Assembly: GCF_000003605.2 (NCBI RefSeq)
Contig: NW_003111970.1
Coordinates: 588,881 to 652,880, forward strand
Direction of reading: 5' to 3'
Length of the DNA stretch: 64,000 nucleotides
Origin: Saccoglossus kowalevskii
Lineage: Eukaryota > Hemichordata > Enteropneusta > Harrimaniidae
The notes beneath the pieces were generated by a model. It was not told the origin of the DNA. It ran no database searches and was given only the letters and a program-made list of their open reading frames with translations. The position numbers were made by a program, and so were the translations under genes. Positions 12,590 to 23,720 of this stretch are shown piece after piece. Within the stretch, counting starts at the first letter, position 1, and every line of letters begins with the position of its first letter.

Positions 12590-12800
12590 TAAAACCCCAA
12601 AGAATTGTTTGTACAATTGGCTGATGTTAATTACTTGACGGTACTGAATCTCGCTAAAGGATTCTGGCAAATACCTTTGGCCACTGAGGCAGAGGCTAAA
12701 ACTGCATTTCCTATCCCTCTGGATCTTTTTCAAAATTGTTTGGCGAATATCTGTACCATGAATTTTGGAGTGAGACAACCAACCTTTCCTCTAATTGAAA
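12590..12800 (+). pseudogene. Reverse-transcriptase remnant, Ty3/Gypsy type
   Basis: The frame at about 12605-12817 reads DVNYLTVLNLAKGFWQIPL and then a KTAF segment. This matches the RT palm signature Y-[ST]-x-L-D-L-x-x-G-[FY]-x-Q-[IV]-P-L of Ty3/Gypsy elements. Downstream text (PLDLFQ, then NFGVRQPTFPL) looks like eroded P-F-G-L-Y-Q and M-P-F-G-L-x-x-A-P-x-T-F. The catalytic LDL aspartate is replaced (NLA for DLA), and the Y-x-D-D box is not found before the frame ends. It is a short dead fragment in the same orientation as the gag-like remnant at 9730. Confidence 0.75.
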
Positions 12801-13497
12801 ACTGTCAAATTTGCTAATAGTCGAATTATGCGTATATACAATCATAGTCAAGTAAATAATCCGTATAAAAAAGTAGCCAGAATCTAGGGGCAGAGTATTT
12901 AATATGAAATTATATTTGGTTTCTCGACTATTTAGCCTGTTTCCAAAGGTGCGCTCTCTTCTTCCTTTCCTGGTCTTGCATCTTGCAACTTCCTAAAACA
13001 TATTTTATTTCAAATCTACATCCTCGTAATACAACTGCTTTTCAATTTCTGTAGATTTTTTATGTAAAATGTACAAATGAGGATTACAAGGGAATAATAT
13101 ACAGACCAGTTCAAAACAGCTGAAAATGCCATGTTAAAATAAATTATATAAACGTTCATTATACACAAAGATAGGTAACAAATGTACACATAAAATCAAG
13201 CATTAAACAAAAACGTAATCAACATAGATCAAAATTATAGTAAGTTAAATTGTGAAGAATTCTCTCACATCCAAAAACGTCATAACAATAAAACCAAACT
13301 CTATACTGGGATATCTGGCATGCCGCTTGCATGTGTAAGTAATTGTTATGCAAACGCGTGTTTTTAGTCTACCTACATTCACCTTCGTGACTCACGTAAG
13401 CGTAGACTGGCGGCAACACAGTAAGCGTGGTCAACGGAATAATGGCATCGCGATGCCGTCTCAACCGTACGCAAACACACGGAGTGACGTAGACATT
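12801..13497. other. No recognisable gene
   Basis: AT-rich non-coding sequence. The segment 13380-13500 is richer in G+C and leads into the short repeat at 13498. It may belong to a longer repeat of which only the 3' part has a second copy in the window. Confidence 0.45.
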
Positions 13498-13551
13498 CCG
13501 CCCTCAAACACTTCAAAGTAGTGTAACACAAACTCGACGTAGAGGGCCGTT
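13498..13551. repeat. Short dispersed repeat, copy 2
   Basis: CTCAAACACTTCAAAGTAGT, then GTAACACAAACTCG and a GTAGAGGGCCG segment, correspond to 8466-8530 in the same orientation. The flanks differ, which supports two separate insertions rather than a large duplication. Confidence 0.5.
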
Positions 13552-13700
13552 TATGAATCACCCTGCTTAACAGTTGAAAATACAGCTTTCCTATACTCTT
13601 TCTATGGGGCAAACATATTAAGAGTGCCCTCTATTATTAAGATGCTCTATAGAAGTGTGACTTGCCGTGTCTGAAGATATTACGCCACACATTACAATAG

Positions 13701-13861
13701 TATAAATGCGCGGCGTTCCTTCCATTGGGTTTCTGTTGAGAGGTCTGTTTATCTCCTCGTCCTGATAGACAACCACAAAAACGATGTCGACTGTTGATCT
13801 TGACGACCCGGGAACCATGAGAGGGCGACGCAAACGCAATCCTGGTATAATTTCTTCATAA
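13701..13861 (+). promoter_or_regulatory. Candidate TATA promoter with a short start exon
   Basis: TATAAAT at 13701-13707 is followed 83 bp later by an ATG at 13784. It opens a 25-residue frame (MSTVDLDDPGTMRGRRKRNP, then stop at 13859-13861). A possible donor, CTG|GTATAA, lies at 13844/13845 inside the frame, so the ATG could begin a first exon ending in a basic RGRRKR stretch. I could not find a matching second exon and do not recognise the peptide. It could be chance. Confidence 0.2.
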
Positions 13862-16813
13862 GGCTGGTTGATACAGGAGACGTCATAAACTAGGTGGATA
13901 ATACATAGGCCACAGTCAGTTGGCGTACACGTGATAATACAATAAATTATACCAAATTGCCGATATTTACTATAAGAGACAAGTTGAGATACGCGTTTTT
14001 CAGATTTCTTCAAATCAGGGAAAAATACAAAACTTTCACAGCCAAATTATTCGTTTGGACAACATTAGGTCAAACGCTAACACAATTCAGCCAAATTCGT
14101 CGTTCTTGTGTGGGAAAATTCCCTTCATACGAATACCTAATTATACGAAGAACATAGAACACTTTTCCGGGGTATCCCGTGGATAACGAAATTGTTATTC
14201 CAACTGAGTGGCCAATCAGCGACGGCCTTACAGTTTGTTGACAATTTCCGTTTCAAATATCCATGCGAGAAAGTGTTGTTATCTAGTCAGAAATGTTCAT
14301 ATCGATTTGTTTTTCCCGGCGTACAGTTCGAGCATAATTAGATCAGTACTGATGATTAGACCGACCCAGTCGTGACAGTTTTGTTATATGATAATTCCTT
14401 AAAAATACGAGTTTGTAGAATATCCCGCGTTGACTTGACCTAGGACATAGCATTCTTTGTGCATGCGCACGTCTACTTTCCAATTTTGGAAGTGTTCTAC
14501 CACATAACTACATATTATGAATTATTAATAGCAATAAATACTCCTCAGAATACTCCTAGTCGTGGTAATTTCGCGTCGGACCACGATTTAAGAAAGAAAA
14601 GAGATTATAAAATTGCCACGGATGGGCCGGTCTAACTGATGATGTTCAGCCTGTATATATTTGACCTCATTTGAATTTAATGATTTGATTGGGCGCGCCA
14701 TGTAGCTGCATCCACCAATCAGCGTCCCTGTAACAACAACTCTAAACTATTTGAAATTAAAATCAATAGATATTGCCGTCTTTTACACGTTATAGCTTAA
14801 CTGATACTGACAAGCGACAAGCAAGCGTCATTATGTCATTATTTTGTCGACATTGAATACAGATTTATAGTGGTAATTCTGTCAAGGTAGAATGGTCTGA
14901 CGACGGCCGAAAAATGAATCTTGACTGGCGAAGATGCATGTTATAAAGCTTTTACGGACCGGTAAATTCTAATGCTTTCGCTGCCAGCTATATAATATTA
15001 TGTATCATTTCATTTAGCTGGTTCAGAACCGGAAATGCTCACAGATAGTTATATCGTAACTCATAGTATCCCGGAAATGCAATTTTACGTATTTTCCTCG
15101 TTATCTTTTTTGTAGTTACTAATTGACTTACATATGCATAAGTGAATGCAGGGATATATTTGACTCAAAAGAACTACTAATAATCTACTACTTTAGAAAA
15201 CGGCAAACTTCCTCAGTGCCCTCGCATAATAGATTAATACATTTTTTCATATCTCACAACATTCCCATTATAATATTATTGATATTGCCAATTTCTCCTC
15301 ACTGAGATTAGTCCTACTGTGTCAGTAAAACAAATCAATTCTCTGTAGTTGCGATGTATTACGCCATCTAGTGTCAACTTTCTGTTTTCTATTTAACACC
15401 AATTCCAATTCAGAAACTTCTGTGCGACAGCGCCCTCTGAGGTTCAGTGGCGTAGTTGTGCTACAAAATGCCCTCAATATTGAGTATAAACGGGCTGTGA
15501 AGTAGACGACAAACGTCCACTTTGCTTGGCGTCATTTCGCATATAGGGGGCGCTAGGTGTTGACGAATGAAGAAGATGTCACAGCCATATCGTTATTGTA
15601 TACACGAACATGCACCTATTCTATTCTGGTGTCCACAAACGTTCGATAGCCGTCAAAAATTCAAATATATTTAGTTTTTACTATCTATAATTAAATGCAT
15701 GTATTTGACCTTTTGAAAAGATATAAATGATATTTAACATACACCAAGTCCGCGAGGTTTTGCCTCGCACATAACTTCTGTCAATATATGGCGTCGTGAT
15801 ACCCCGTGCATACACACACAACTAAATTGCATGTCTGCTGAAGGTTTTAGTGGTTGGGTTAGGTTAATTTTGTATTTACATACATAGCACGATGTTTGAG
15901 AAAGTCGGGGCTTACAACTAACAATCCGAGTTCCTTCAGCCCATACGCAAAGCTTTCATACATCCCGAAGTTTACAGGTAATCCAACGTAATACATTTGG
16001 CTTACCGACAACTAAACCGGTAAGCCACTTATTATAACTATTAATTCATAGACACGGGCCATCTAATGTACTGGAACATGCAGACCCTAACTTCACCATC
16101 TTTGTCACGGCTCATATCGGCATAGAAAATATATTTACCGCCGATCATTCTTCCCAGTGTTATCGCTATCGTCAACACGAGACTCCAGCTTGACTTTTAT
16201 ACGATTTTACTTTTGTACACTTCGTTTTAATATACATATGACCTTTGCACTGACATCGATAGCGAATCGCATTCGACCGTCAGTGAAATCATAGCATACA
16301 ACTGAATAAAAATATTACACCATATTTATAAGACAGTCAATAATTCGACATTGTTGATATTCCAACGTCTAAATTTGAAAAAAAAGACGTTCAATACCTT
16401 TCTTACCTTTACAATTACAATGATGATTGTTTATATGTACTGGACGACGTTTCCAAATTAATAAGAGGGTCGGTGTTTGCATTAAGAATTATTGAAGTTC
16501 AGTAAAGTGTTGCTTTTGTCAACAATTTTGATGGAAATTTAAAAATAATCAAGTTTGGTAGAATATTGCGCCGGTACCATTCTCTACGATGGTGACATCC
16601 AGAAAACACTATGTTACGATGCATTCGTGCATCGGTAAACCCCCCCCCCCAAAAAAAAATACACACTTTTGTAGAACGTGTTTGCGTAGTCTCCATGGCA
16701 GAGAAAGATAACTATAACGATTCATGGAGGATCAACACCCGAGTCGACTTATGGTGCCGTTTTTTTACTGATGGGATGTTCTTCTTTCATACATTTGAGT
16801 AATTGGTGTGTCT
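13862..16813. other. No recognisable gene; CCAAT boxes and CTCF-like motifs
   Basis: Two extended CCAAT boxes of identical sequence, CCAATCAGCG, occur at 14212-14221 and 14715-14724. This is the optimum NF-Y core, but there is no clear transcript start nearby. Motifs resembling the CTCF core lie at 15429 and 15545 (separate entry). A C10/A9 run is at about 16640. Open frames are short and unremarkable. Confidence 0.4.
15429..15555. promoter_or_regulatory. Pair of CTCF-core-like motifs in opposite orientation
   Basis: AGCGCCCTCT at 15429-15438 (minus-strand AGAGGGCGCT) and AGGGGGCGCTA at 15545-15555 (plus strand) both match the conserved centre of the bilaterian CTCF motif. They are 107 bp apart in opposite orientations. 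A weaker third copy (AGCGCCCT) is at 19856-19863. Such motifs are also carried by some interspersed repeats, so binding is only a possibility. Confidence 0.3.
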
Positions 16814-16980
16814 TTTAAAGCGAGGGAGTCGTCGCCTGCGCATGCGTCAGATGGCCATAGCGTGTCATTGTTTACAAACAAACGTCTACCCATGAGCCTT
16901 TGCGTTTTTAGCGTGTGTTGTTATCATCGCCTGGAACTCAATTCTCGCGCGTGCGCATGGAACGACCCTCCTGCTTTAAA
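16814..16980. mobile_element. MITE-like element, GTCGTCG family, full copy
   Basis: The ends form imperfect inverted repeats. The left end reads TTTAAAGCGAGGGAGTCGTC. The right end, reverse-complemented, reads TTTAAAGCAGGAGGGTCGTT. Both run on into a GCGCATGCG-like segment. The element is 167 bp and has no coding capacity. The interior (CGTCTACCCATGAGCCTTTG) recurs at 23661-23680. It looks like a non-autonomous DNA transposon. A target-site duplication was not clear. Confidence 0.6.
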
Positions 16981-17259
16981 CATCGCTCAATGCTAACGGG
17001 ACAATTTTCTTAGAAGTTATTTTGATTTGAATTTTGCATGACGAGCACCGACACTCCGATCCGGGAAACTGACTCGAATCAAAACAAAAATGACGCGTGT
17101 CACATAAGAATATCGTGGGCGTTTTATTGACACCTGACGCATTAGTATTCCTCCAATCACTACTACATCTGCTTTCTGAATATCCTAAGTGAAATTGTGA
17201 AGGAGTTAAGTTGGAATCTCTTGTAGGCGATAGCTAATGGGTACGTCATTAGTCATTTA

Positions 17260-17386
17260 CAGCGCGGTGGTCGTCGTGCAGCGTGTATTCGAATTTCATG
17301 TAAATAAACAATGTATTTTACACGCGTTGTATACGTCGCTATGAGTATACCGAATAGGACGCGGTTCGACGACTGCCACCCTTTAC
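17260..17386. mobile_element. MITE-like element, GTCGTCG family, second subtype
   Basis: The left end GCGGTGGTCGTCG is an imperfect inverted repeat of the right end CGACGACTGCCACCC. The interior, with TATTTTACACGCGTTGTATA, is shared with 57253-57344 and 63331-63465. The element is about 127 bp and has no coding capacity. It is related to the element at 16814 through its GTCGTCG ends. Confidence 0.65.
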
Positions 17387-18869
17387 AATATCGTCTCAAA
17401 GTTCTTTTATTAGTCGCATGACAGATCAAAACAGCTCTGTGGATAGTCCTTGGCATCTGAAGTCATGTTTTATGGTGTTGTACTAGTAGTGATAGCCATC
17501 TATGACTTAGAATACTTACGCTATACCCATAAACATAACCTCCCTAATTACTTAGGCTAAAACCAATCACACATTAGGATTACCCACCGCAAGCAAAACC
17601 GTGGCTGGCTGAATAAATCACCTGACGGAAAATGAACAACAACAAACGTTATTGCAATATTTATAAAGATGACGGAAAGAATTAACAGTAAATACCCCAA
17701 CGTATAATTTCCGTAGCTAACAACTCTCAATCAGTCATCCGCCCATTGTATTACATGTAATTTAAATATTTCCTAATACTATTTGTAATAAATAAAAAAT
17801 ATGTCCAAAATTATACGATGGATGAAATGTATGTAAAGTACAACACCACTTGCCGGGGATGAAATATACATTACAATACGCCTCATAATACCTTGATTAG
17901 ACTTAATTTAGATAGATTTAATTACGGGTAACGCATCTCGTGTTTTTAGCTCAAACGTATCTTAAAGGGGAACTAAATAGAGCCTAATTTGGTGTTTGTA
18001 TTTATTAAGTTGTACATATTGATTATAAGTTTGAAAACAAAATTTAAAAAACTGATTATCTTCAAAGTGATTATGATTTAAATATGAGAACCCATACAAC
18101 TGTGAAGGACTTCCGTTTGCGCAATCTTGCCAAAAAAAAAAGAACGCCCGCATAAGGTATAAACAGGAAAGGTAACAAAGCATGATGACGAAATCGTATC
18201 TGATTATATATAACCATCTTAGAGAGTCATAGTTGGCTGGATTGAAAAGATGATTTTGTTTTGGGGTTAAACATTGTAACCATCTTGCCAACAACGAAAA
18301 AAATATCGAAAAAAAAATATATTCGTTCACCACGCCGGGCTTGGGAAAATAATACTTCTTTTTAAAAAATGCGTCATTGATTTCCACGACACTTTTACAA
18401 TGAAGAAACAAACATGTTCCTAAAAAACATACACAATTTATTACAATTCGATTTACATACCGTCTGAATTTACGGTGTAATAATGGGTAGGGTCTGTGGG
18501 AAAACAGTCAAAGGCATTTATCATTATCTTCGTTTTGGTATATTTTCAATCGTAGGCAAACTCTCGACGCAAAGCAATTTTCACCATGATGTTTTTCAGT
18601 CCGATTTGACCTGAAACAACTTCCTTTGACCTAACAGGTCATGTCTTTCATTAACCATTCAAAATGATGTGTCGTAATGACGAAATTATTGACGACGATT
18701 TTTTTAACGCAATGCGGAATTGAATTACCGCAATGTTAAAATGCGATCTGTAGCGACAAAAAAAAACAAAAAACAAAACGGTGATTTTTCTCCCGAAACT
18801 CGCCATTCGCAATATTCAAAAGGTGACGACGATTAATAGTAACCGTGGGTAAACTGAGTGTGGAGGAAG
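17387..18869. other. No recognisable gene
   Basis: AT-rich sequence. A minus-strand open frame of 149 residues at 17962-18411 is rich in Phe, Tyr and Leu from A/T runs and resembles no protein I know. A CTTAAAGGGGAAC at 17963 could be the end of another decayed element, but a clear partner end is missing. Confidence 0.45.
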
Positions 18870-18958
18870 TATATAAACACATTTCACGGTCGTTAACAGG
18901 TCACATCGTTCACACACTTTTCACGATAGTCTCACAGTAAACCATGCCCAATAACCAG
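18870..18958 (+). promoter_or_regulatory. Candidate TATA promoter and short first exon
   Basis: TATATAAA at 18870-18877 lies 67 bp upstream of an ATG at 18944. That ATG begins MPNNQ and is followed directly by a possible donor (CAG|GTACAT at 18958/18959). A short coding 5' exon behind a TATA box occurs in some peptide genes, but no second exon was recognised. The call rests on spacing alone. Confidence 0.2.
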
Positions 18959-19483
18959 GTACATGACTTAACGATCACATTTTGGCTTTTCGAAAGCTAC
19001 TACTCAAAGAAATATGGATTACTTCAGTATTGCAACGTCGGTGATACTCCCGAGTAAATGACAGAATAGAAAGAATGCGAACCACGTTGTGTACGTTCGT
19101 CATGCACTCTGAAATTAATGCGAGTTTTCTTATACAACCAAACTACCGTACCAATCACGATTATTATGAAATGAAACACAATTTTTACAAGCATATTTTT
19201 AAGAATATCGTCGACGCCCACTAAAAAACACTCTGCGCGTATAGTCGTGAATGCCCTCAAGTCCGGGCTCGATAAATGCCTAAAATTAGAGGGATAGGCT
19301 TCATACTCGGGAGGGGCTTACGATCGGGGAAGTACGGTACTTTAACGCAATTGGACTGTCAGAATACTGTGGTTCAAACGCATAAAGTACTATCCCAAGG
19401 TCTAAAAAGCACATTGTGCATATAAAAGTTGAGTTTATACTAGTAGTACTAAATGCTTGGCAGCATGAAGGGCTACGTACAAT

Positions 19484-19508
19484 CATGGAGGTAGAAAAGA
19501 CCTCCATG
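19484..19508. repeat. Short perfect hairpin
   Basis: CATGGAGGT and ACCTCCATG are perfect 9-bp inverted arms around a 7-nt loop (AGAAAAG). A related CTCCATGAATGGCCTCCATGG stretch lies about 95 bp downstream (19603-19623). The pair may mark the ends of a small fold-back element or simply be a decayed repeat. Confidence 0.5.
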
Positions 19509-20283
19509 GTACAATGGCGTATACGAATGTGATCAGATACTAAAACGTCATAGCTTTGAAAAGTACCCGGATGTTAAATATGTTTGTTCGTTATTTATTC
19601 CCCTCCATGAATGGCCTCCATGGTGTTTAATTGTAAGCACTTCAAATGTCTATCCAAGCTACAGTTATAATTAAAACAAAATCAAACCACTGCTATATTA
19701 TTTCGAATACAGTTCAGAATATACATAACTATAAATTAAGGCCGCATTAAGGTTCGCTTTAATACAAATTATTACGTATAAAATCAAGAGTTATAATAAG
19801 TAATTTTTATTTTTACTTTAACTTTGCATCACTATCCGTTAGTTCAATGCGATAAAGCGCCCTCAAATGTATATTATTTGAACTCTCAACTTTACGAGTC
19901 GTGAGCAATCGAATAGGGTGTAAAAGTGTTTAAAATGCGAGCAACTGACCGGATCAATTAGATCTCATCACACACTGCAGTTATCTGGTGTTTTTAAAAG
20001 AGCGTCGGTTCGTTTGACCAGCGCCGTTGGCGATGAATATTTTACTTAACTACATACAGTAACCACCAGTGGCTGGGTGATTGATCGTCGGCCGCCGAAA
20101 GCGATCTCCTTGGAGATAGGACGCTCACTTCGTATTCTGACGTGTTGGAAGACGAAAGGTCAACGGCTCCTTCAAAAAGCACCGCATATAATTTTTTCTA
20201 CAAATTTATTGCATTAATAGATTTTAAGTCACGACTTCTATTTATTATAAGATATACTGATTGTCATGACGTCATTGATCTCG

Positions 20284-20302
20284 ATATATATATATATATA
20301 TA
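20284..20302. repeat. (TA)n microsatellite
   Basis: A run of about nine TA dinucleotides. Confidence 0.9.
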
Positions 20303-20314
20303 CGTTTGGTTTCC

Positions 20315-20412
20315 ATGGCTGCAAATCTCGACGGACACAAGGATTCTGATCTGATCCTTGAAGAGCGATTTACTTCGGAATTAGATACAACTTGGATGAT
20401 AAGTTTGGCTCG
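20315..20412 (+). CDS. Candidate first coding exon, unidentified
   Basis: An ATG in good context (TTCCATGG) opens 32 codons plus two bases, beginning MAANLDGHKDSDLILEERF and ending at a good donor (CTCG|GTATGT). The composition is protein-like (acidic and mixed polar, with no low-complexity bias), and the frame stays open past the donor to about 20512. I do not recognise the sequence and found no partner exon. It may be a chance frame. Confidence 0.25.
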
Positions 20413-20512
20413 GTATGTCTCGGTGACATCTTCCTATTCTAATATAAGACTTACAACATCCCAGTTCAGGAACGAATATTATCTTGCCTGCATTACATCA
20501 TTTAGCAGTTAG

Positions 20513-23500
20513 TTACTCATCCTTTGTTAATATTTGATATGTTATTTCATTATTTCAAATGTTACGCAAGTAATAAAAAAATCAAAGATGTTTGCTAAAA
20601 ACAAATATAATAGTAGATAACAACATAATGGTCGATATTTTTTGTTTCACCCGATGTCTTATCCTCGAGACAATCAACCAGTGCGAAACATATAACCAAC
20701 ACAACATGGGACATGCGAATCACGTTAAATGAAAGCACCGCCTCGAAATGCAGCTGTGATATAGTGAAGATAATGCCCATACGTTGACAGCAGGAATATA
20801 AACGCCGTATATTATGTGTACTATGACGAACCGCAAGATCCATAATTGACTCAGTCGTCCCCATTGCAATCACACCACGCTATACACCGTCAGTAACTCC
20901 ATCTATGCGTGAGTGTTGCTTAATTCCTATAATCACGTTGTATATATTTAATTGTGTAATATACAAGTCTGCATAGAACGTAATCTTACTCTCATCGTTT
21001 CAATATTTCGCATTTACATGATTTAATCGGTTTTAACCACTGCCCTCGTTTTCCGCATCGCAGTGTTAATTCACCTAATACGTAACAGTCGTAAATATTA
21101 AAATGTTTTATTTGTCTCGCCTCTGAACTAGCTACGTACTCTGGACACATTTACGACACGATGTATTGCTTTAATGCTTTTTAGTTAATATTGCCATCGA
21201 ATATGTCATACGTAGATTATAGTAAACTGCAAAATCAGCTGTATATTCACGTCACTATTTATTTATGATGAAACTTATTAAACAAGTAACGAGACAGAAA
21301 AAGGCAATCATCATGCGTTGTCTAGAATTGGTAATGTCGGCTGTCTTTGGGTTGGCTTACGTAACTACACGTACACGTTGTTCTGACTGTGGGTTTATCA
21401 TCATATAACGCGAATCAAACATAAACATATATTATTTGCGAGACAAGCGTATGCATAATTAAATTAAAAATTTTCAATAATTAAAATAATCCCGGGTGAT
21501 CTTGTAACACGAGATTTATTATACTTATATACTACAAGTACTCGTCATGACCCGGTCGAGTGGGACGTCGTTTTAAACCCGTCATCATTTTGTAGACATT
21601 CGATGATTTATATACTGCAGTTTTCTTTTAACCATTTGCCTATGCATATCACATGCACAAGAATACATATATTTATAACAAATAATAACGATAGACCTCG
21701 CCCTCTGAAGCACATTAACCAATCACAGTGCCAAATCAACTCAAATAATGCTGATTAACCGAACACATGGCATCAGTAACCTCTTTCATTTCCGAACACG
21801 CGTACTCGGCTTGTAGTTTAATTTCAATCTTCAATCTTACAAGATATAAACTTCGAGATTTTTCAATCTCACACAGAGAACTATACTATTATAAGATGCC
21901 ACGATGAAATTACTCAGCCAACTGAGATTGAATGAATGTATCATTGACCCCAACATTATAATGACCCCCAAACACTGTATAATCATTGCCCCCTCCCGTT
22001 AGATTGCTAGTAACAAAACACGACCTTTAATAGCCTGCATTTATCCACAGTTTGATTCTACAGCAAATGTCTTTTATACCTGTGTGTACTATGTTTAATC
22101 TTTAGGGATATCACCAATCCGTACATATGAGTGAGGAATGTAACGTGGAATGATCGCATCTCTGGTTATTTAAGTCAAGGACGCAAAATTGATACATTCA
22201 CGCAACATGATCGTGTTAAAATAATATGAAAAACAACAATCAATGGCGAAATCCACATAAACATTAAGAGTTTGAACTGTTTTGACAGCTTCTTTCTCGC
22301 ATAAGAGGTTATTACACCGCATCCTGTGATTCACATTTCATGAAATTGAAATAGCTACAAGCAGCGATGTGGTGGTTCCGCGCAATATGATATGGTTGCT
22401 AGGGACAGTCTCTTGGTAGTCAAGTGTCCGTTTATATTGAGTATTTTCCTCATTTGAACACGCGACCTCTCTTGTTGTTCAATCTATTATTCTCGGGTTA
22501 AAGTGCAGTTTGGGTAGGTAATTTGATAGAATGCATGATGTCACCACTAATGTTAGTAATAATTGAATGCCCTGTTGACTTCCAGGAATTTAAAATGTAT
22601 ACCCTAGTGGCTATAGCGTTACTATAAAAAACAAGAATCGTGCAATAATTGCAGAGTAATATCTTCTTTTTTTATTCTTATGATCATAATAAAGAAATGT
22701 ATTCAATTCTATTATTTGTTTTTTCTTCAACATTAAACGAAACCAGAAAATTTCGTAGTACGAAAATATATTTCACAGTGTTCCACATTTTTGTTTTAAA
22801 TTACCAAAATAATACATTTTTTGTATTAGGCAAGATTTCTATAATACACCATTGTAAAACTCACTTCAGTGTAGGTGAATCCCACTTGACCTTTTATCTA
22901 TTTTGGAAATTATCAAGGGGATGCCATATTTGCCAAAATATGTTTGTTTACTACTGTTCATAATGTATTGTGTAGATGTGTTTCTTGTTTGAAATTCGGC
23001 CATTAAAACGTCATTAATATTTTCTTTGACTTCGTCTTGGGATATACGAACACAATCCTGCACGTCGTACACCCAAAATACCATTCGAATCCCAAATGCT
23101 TTTATAACATTAAAGACCCGAAGTTGCCTACAAATCACTTTCATTGATGCTAAATATGTTGAATTGAATACAAGACTTCAGCTGTAAACAGTATTACGAT
23201 TTGCCCAGCCTTAACGACTACTTTGTTTCAGCCCCTCAAATTAGATTCTGATTCTGATTCCTTTCCTTTAGATTGACAGTAGTCAGAAACTTGAAGTTGT
23301 TTTCATATTCATTTAGATGAAAATAATCGTGAATTTACTAAATTTCTGAAGTGTCGTGTATTCAACGTTCACTTCTGACGCCTCTTGACTGAAACTCAAT
23401 TTAACGATACCAGACCAGACGACTACTGTAACATATGATAGGATATTTCCAGCGAAATCCAGCTCATCGTCACACAAGCGCACGCGAAGGGGCGAGGCCG

Positions 23501-23594
23501 CGTGTTTCGTCGAAAACCTAATATAGGAACGAACTGGCTGATATTGGTCACACAACAGGGAAATAAATTAATTTTATATGGCCTGGAAGAGATT
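20513..23594. other. No recognisable gene (3.1 kb)
   Basis: AT-rich non-coding sequence. A minus-strand frame at 22866-23144 contains a fairly protein-like segment near 23040-23110 (NVIKAFGIRMVFWVYDVQD), but I recognise no family and no flanking exons. Confidence 0.45.
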
Positions 23595-23720
23595 GAAGCG
23601 GGGGGGGGGGGGAGTCGTCACCTGCGCACGCGACAGACGGCCCTAGCGTGTCGCTGTTTGCAAACAAGCGTCTACCCATGAGCCTTTGCGTTTTTAGAGT
23701 GCATTGTTGTCGTCGCTGGA
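23595..23720. mobile_element. MITE-like element, GTCGTCG family, 3'-truncated copy
   Basis: A G12 run is followed by GAGTCGTCACCTGCGCACGC and an interior (CGTCTACCCATGAGCCTTTG) nearly identical to 16822-16935. The right terminal repeat present in the 16814 copy is absent. Confidence 0.6.

Noticed and set aside
17962-18411. 149-residue minus-strand frame
   Set aside because: Phe/Tyr/Leu-rich text from A/T runs, with no motif or splice context.
22866-23144. 92-residue minus-strand frame with a protein-like stretch
   Set aside because: No family recognised and no supporting exons; kept only as a remark in the regional entry.
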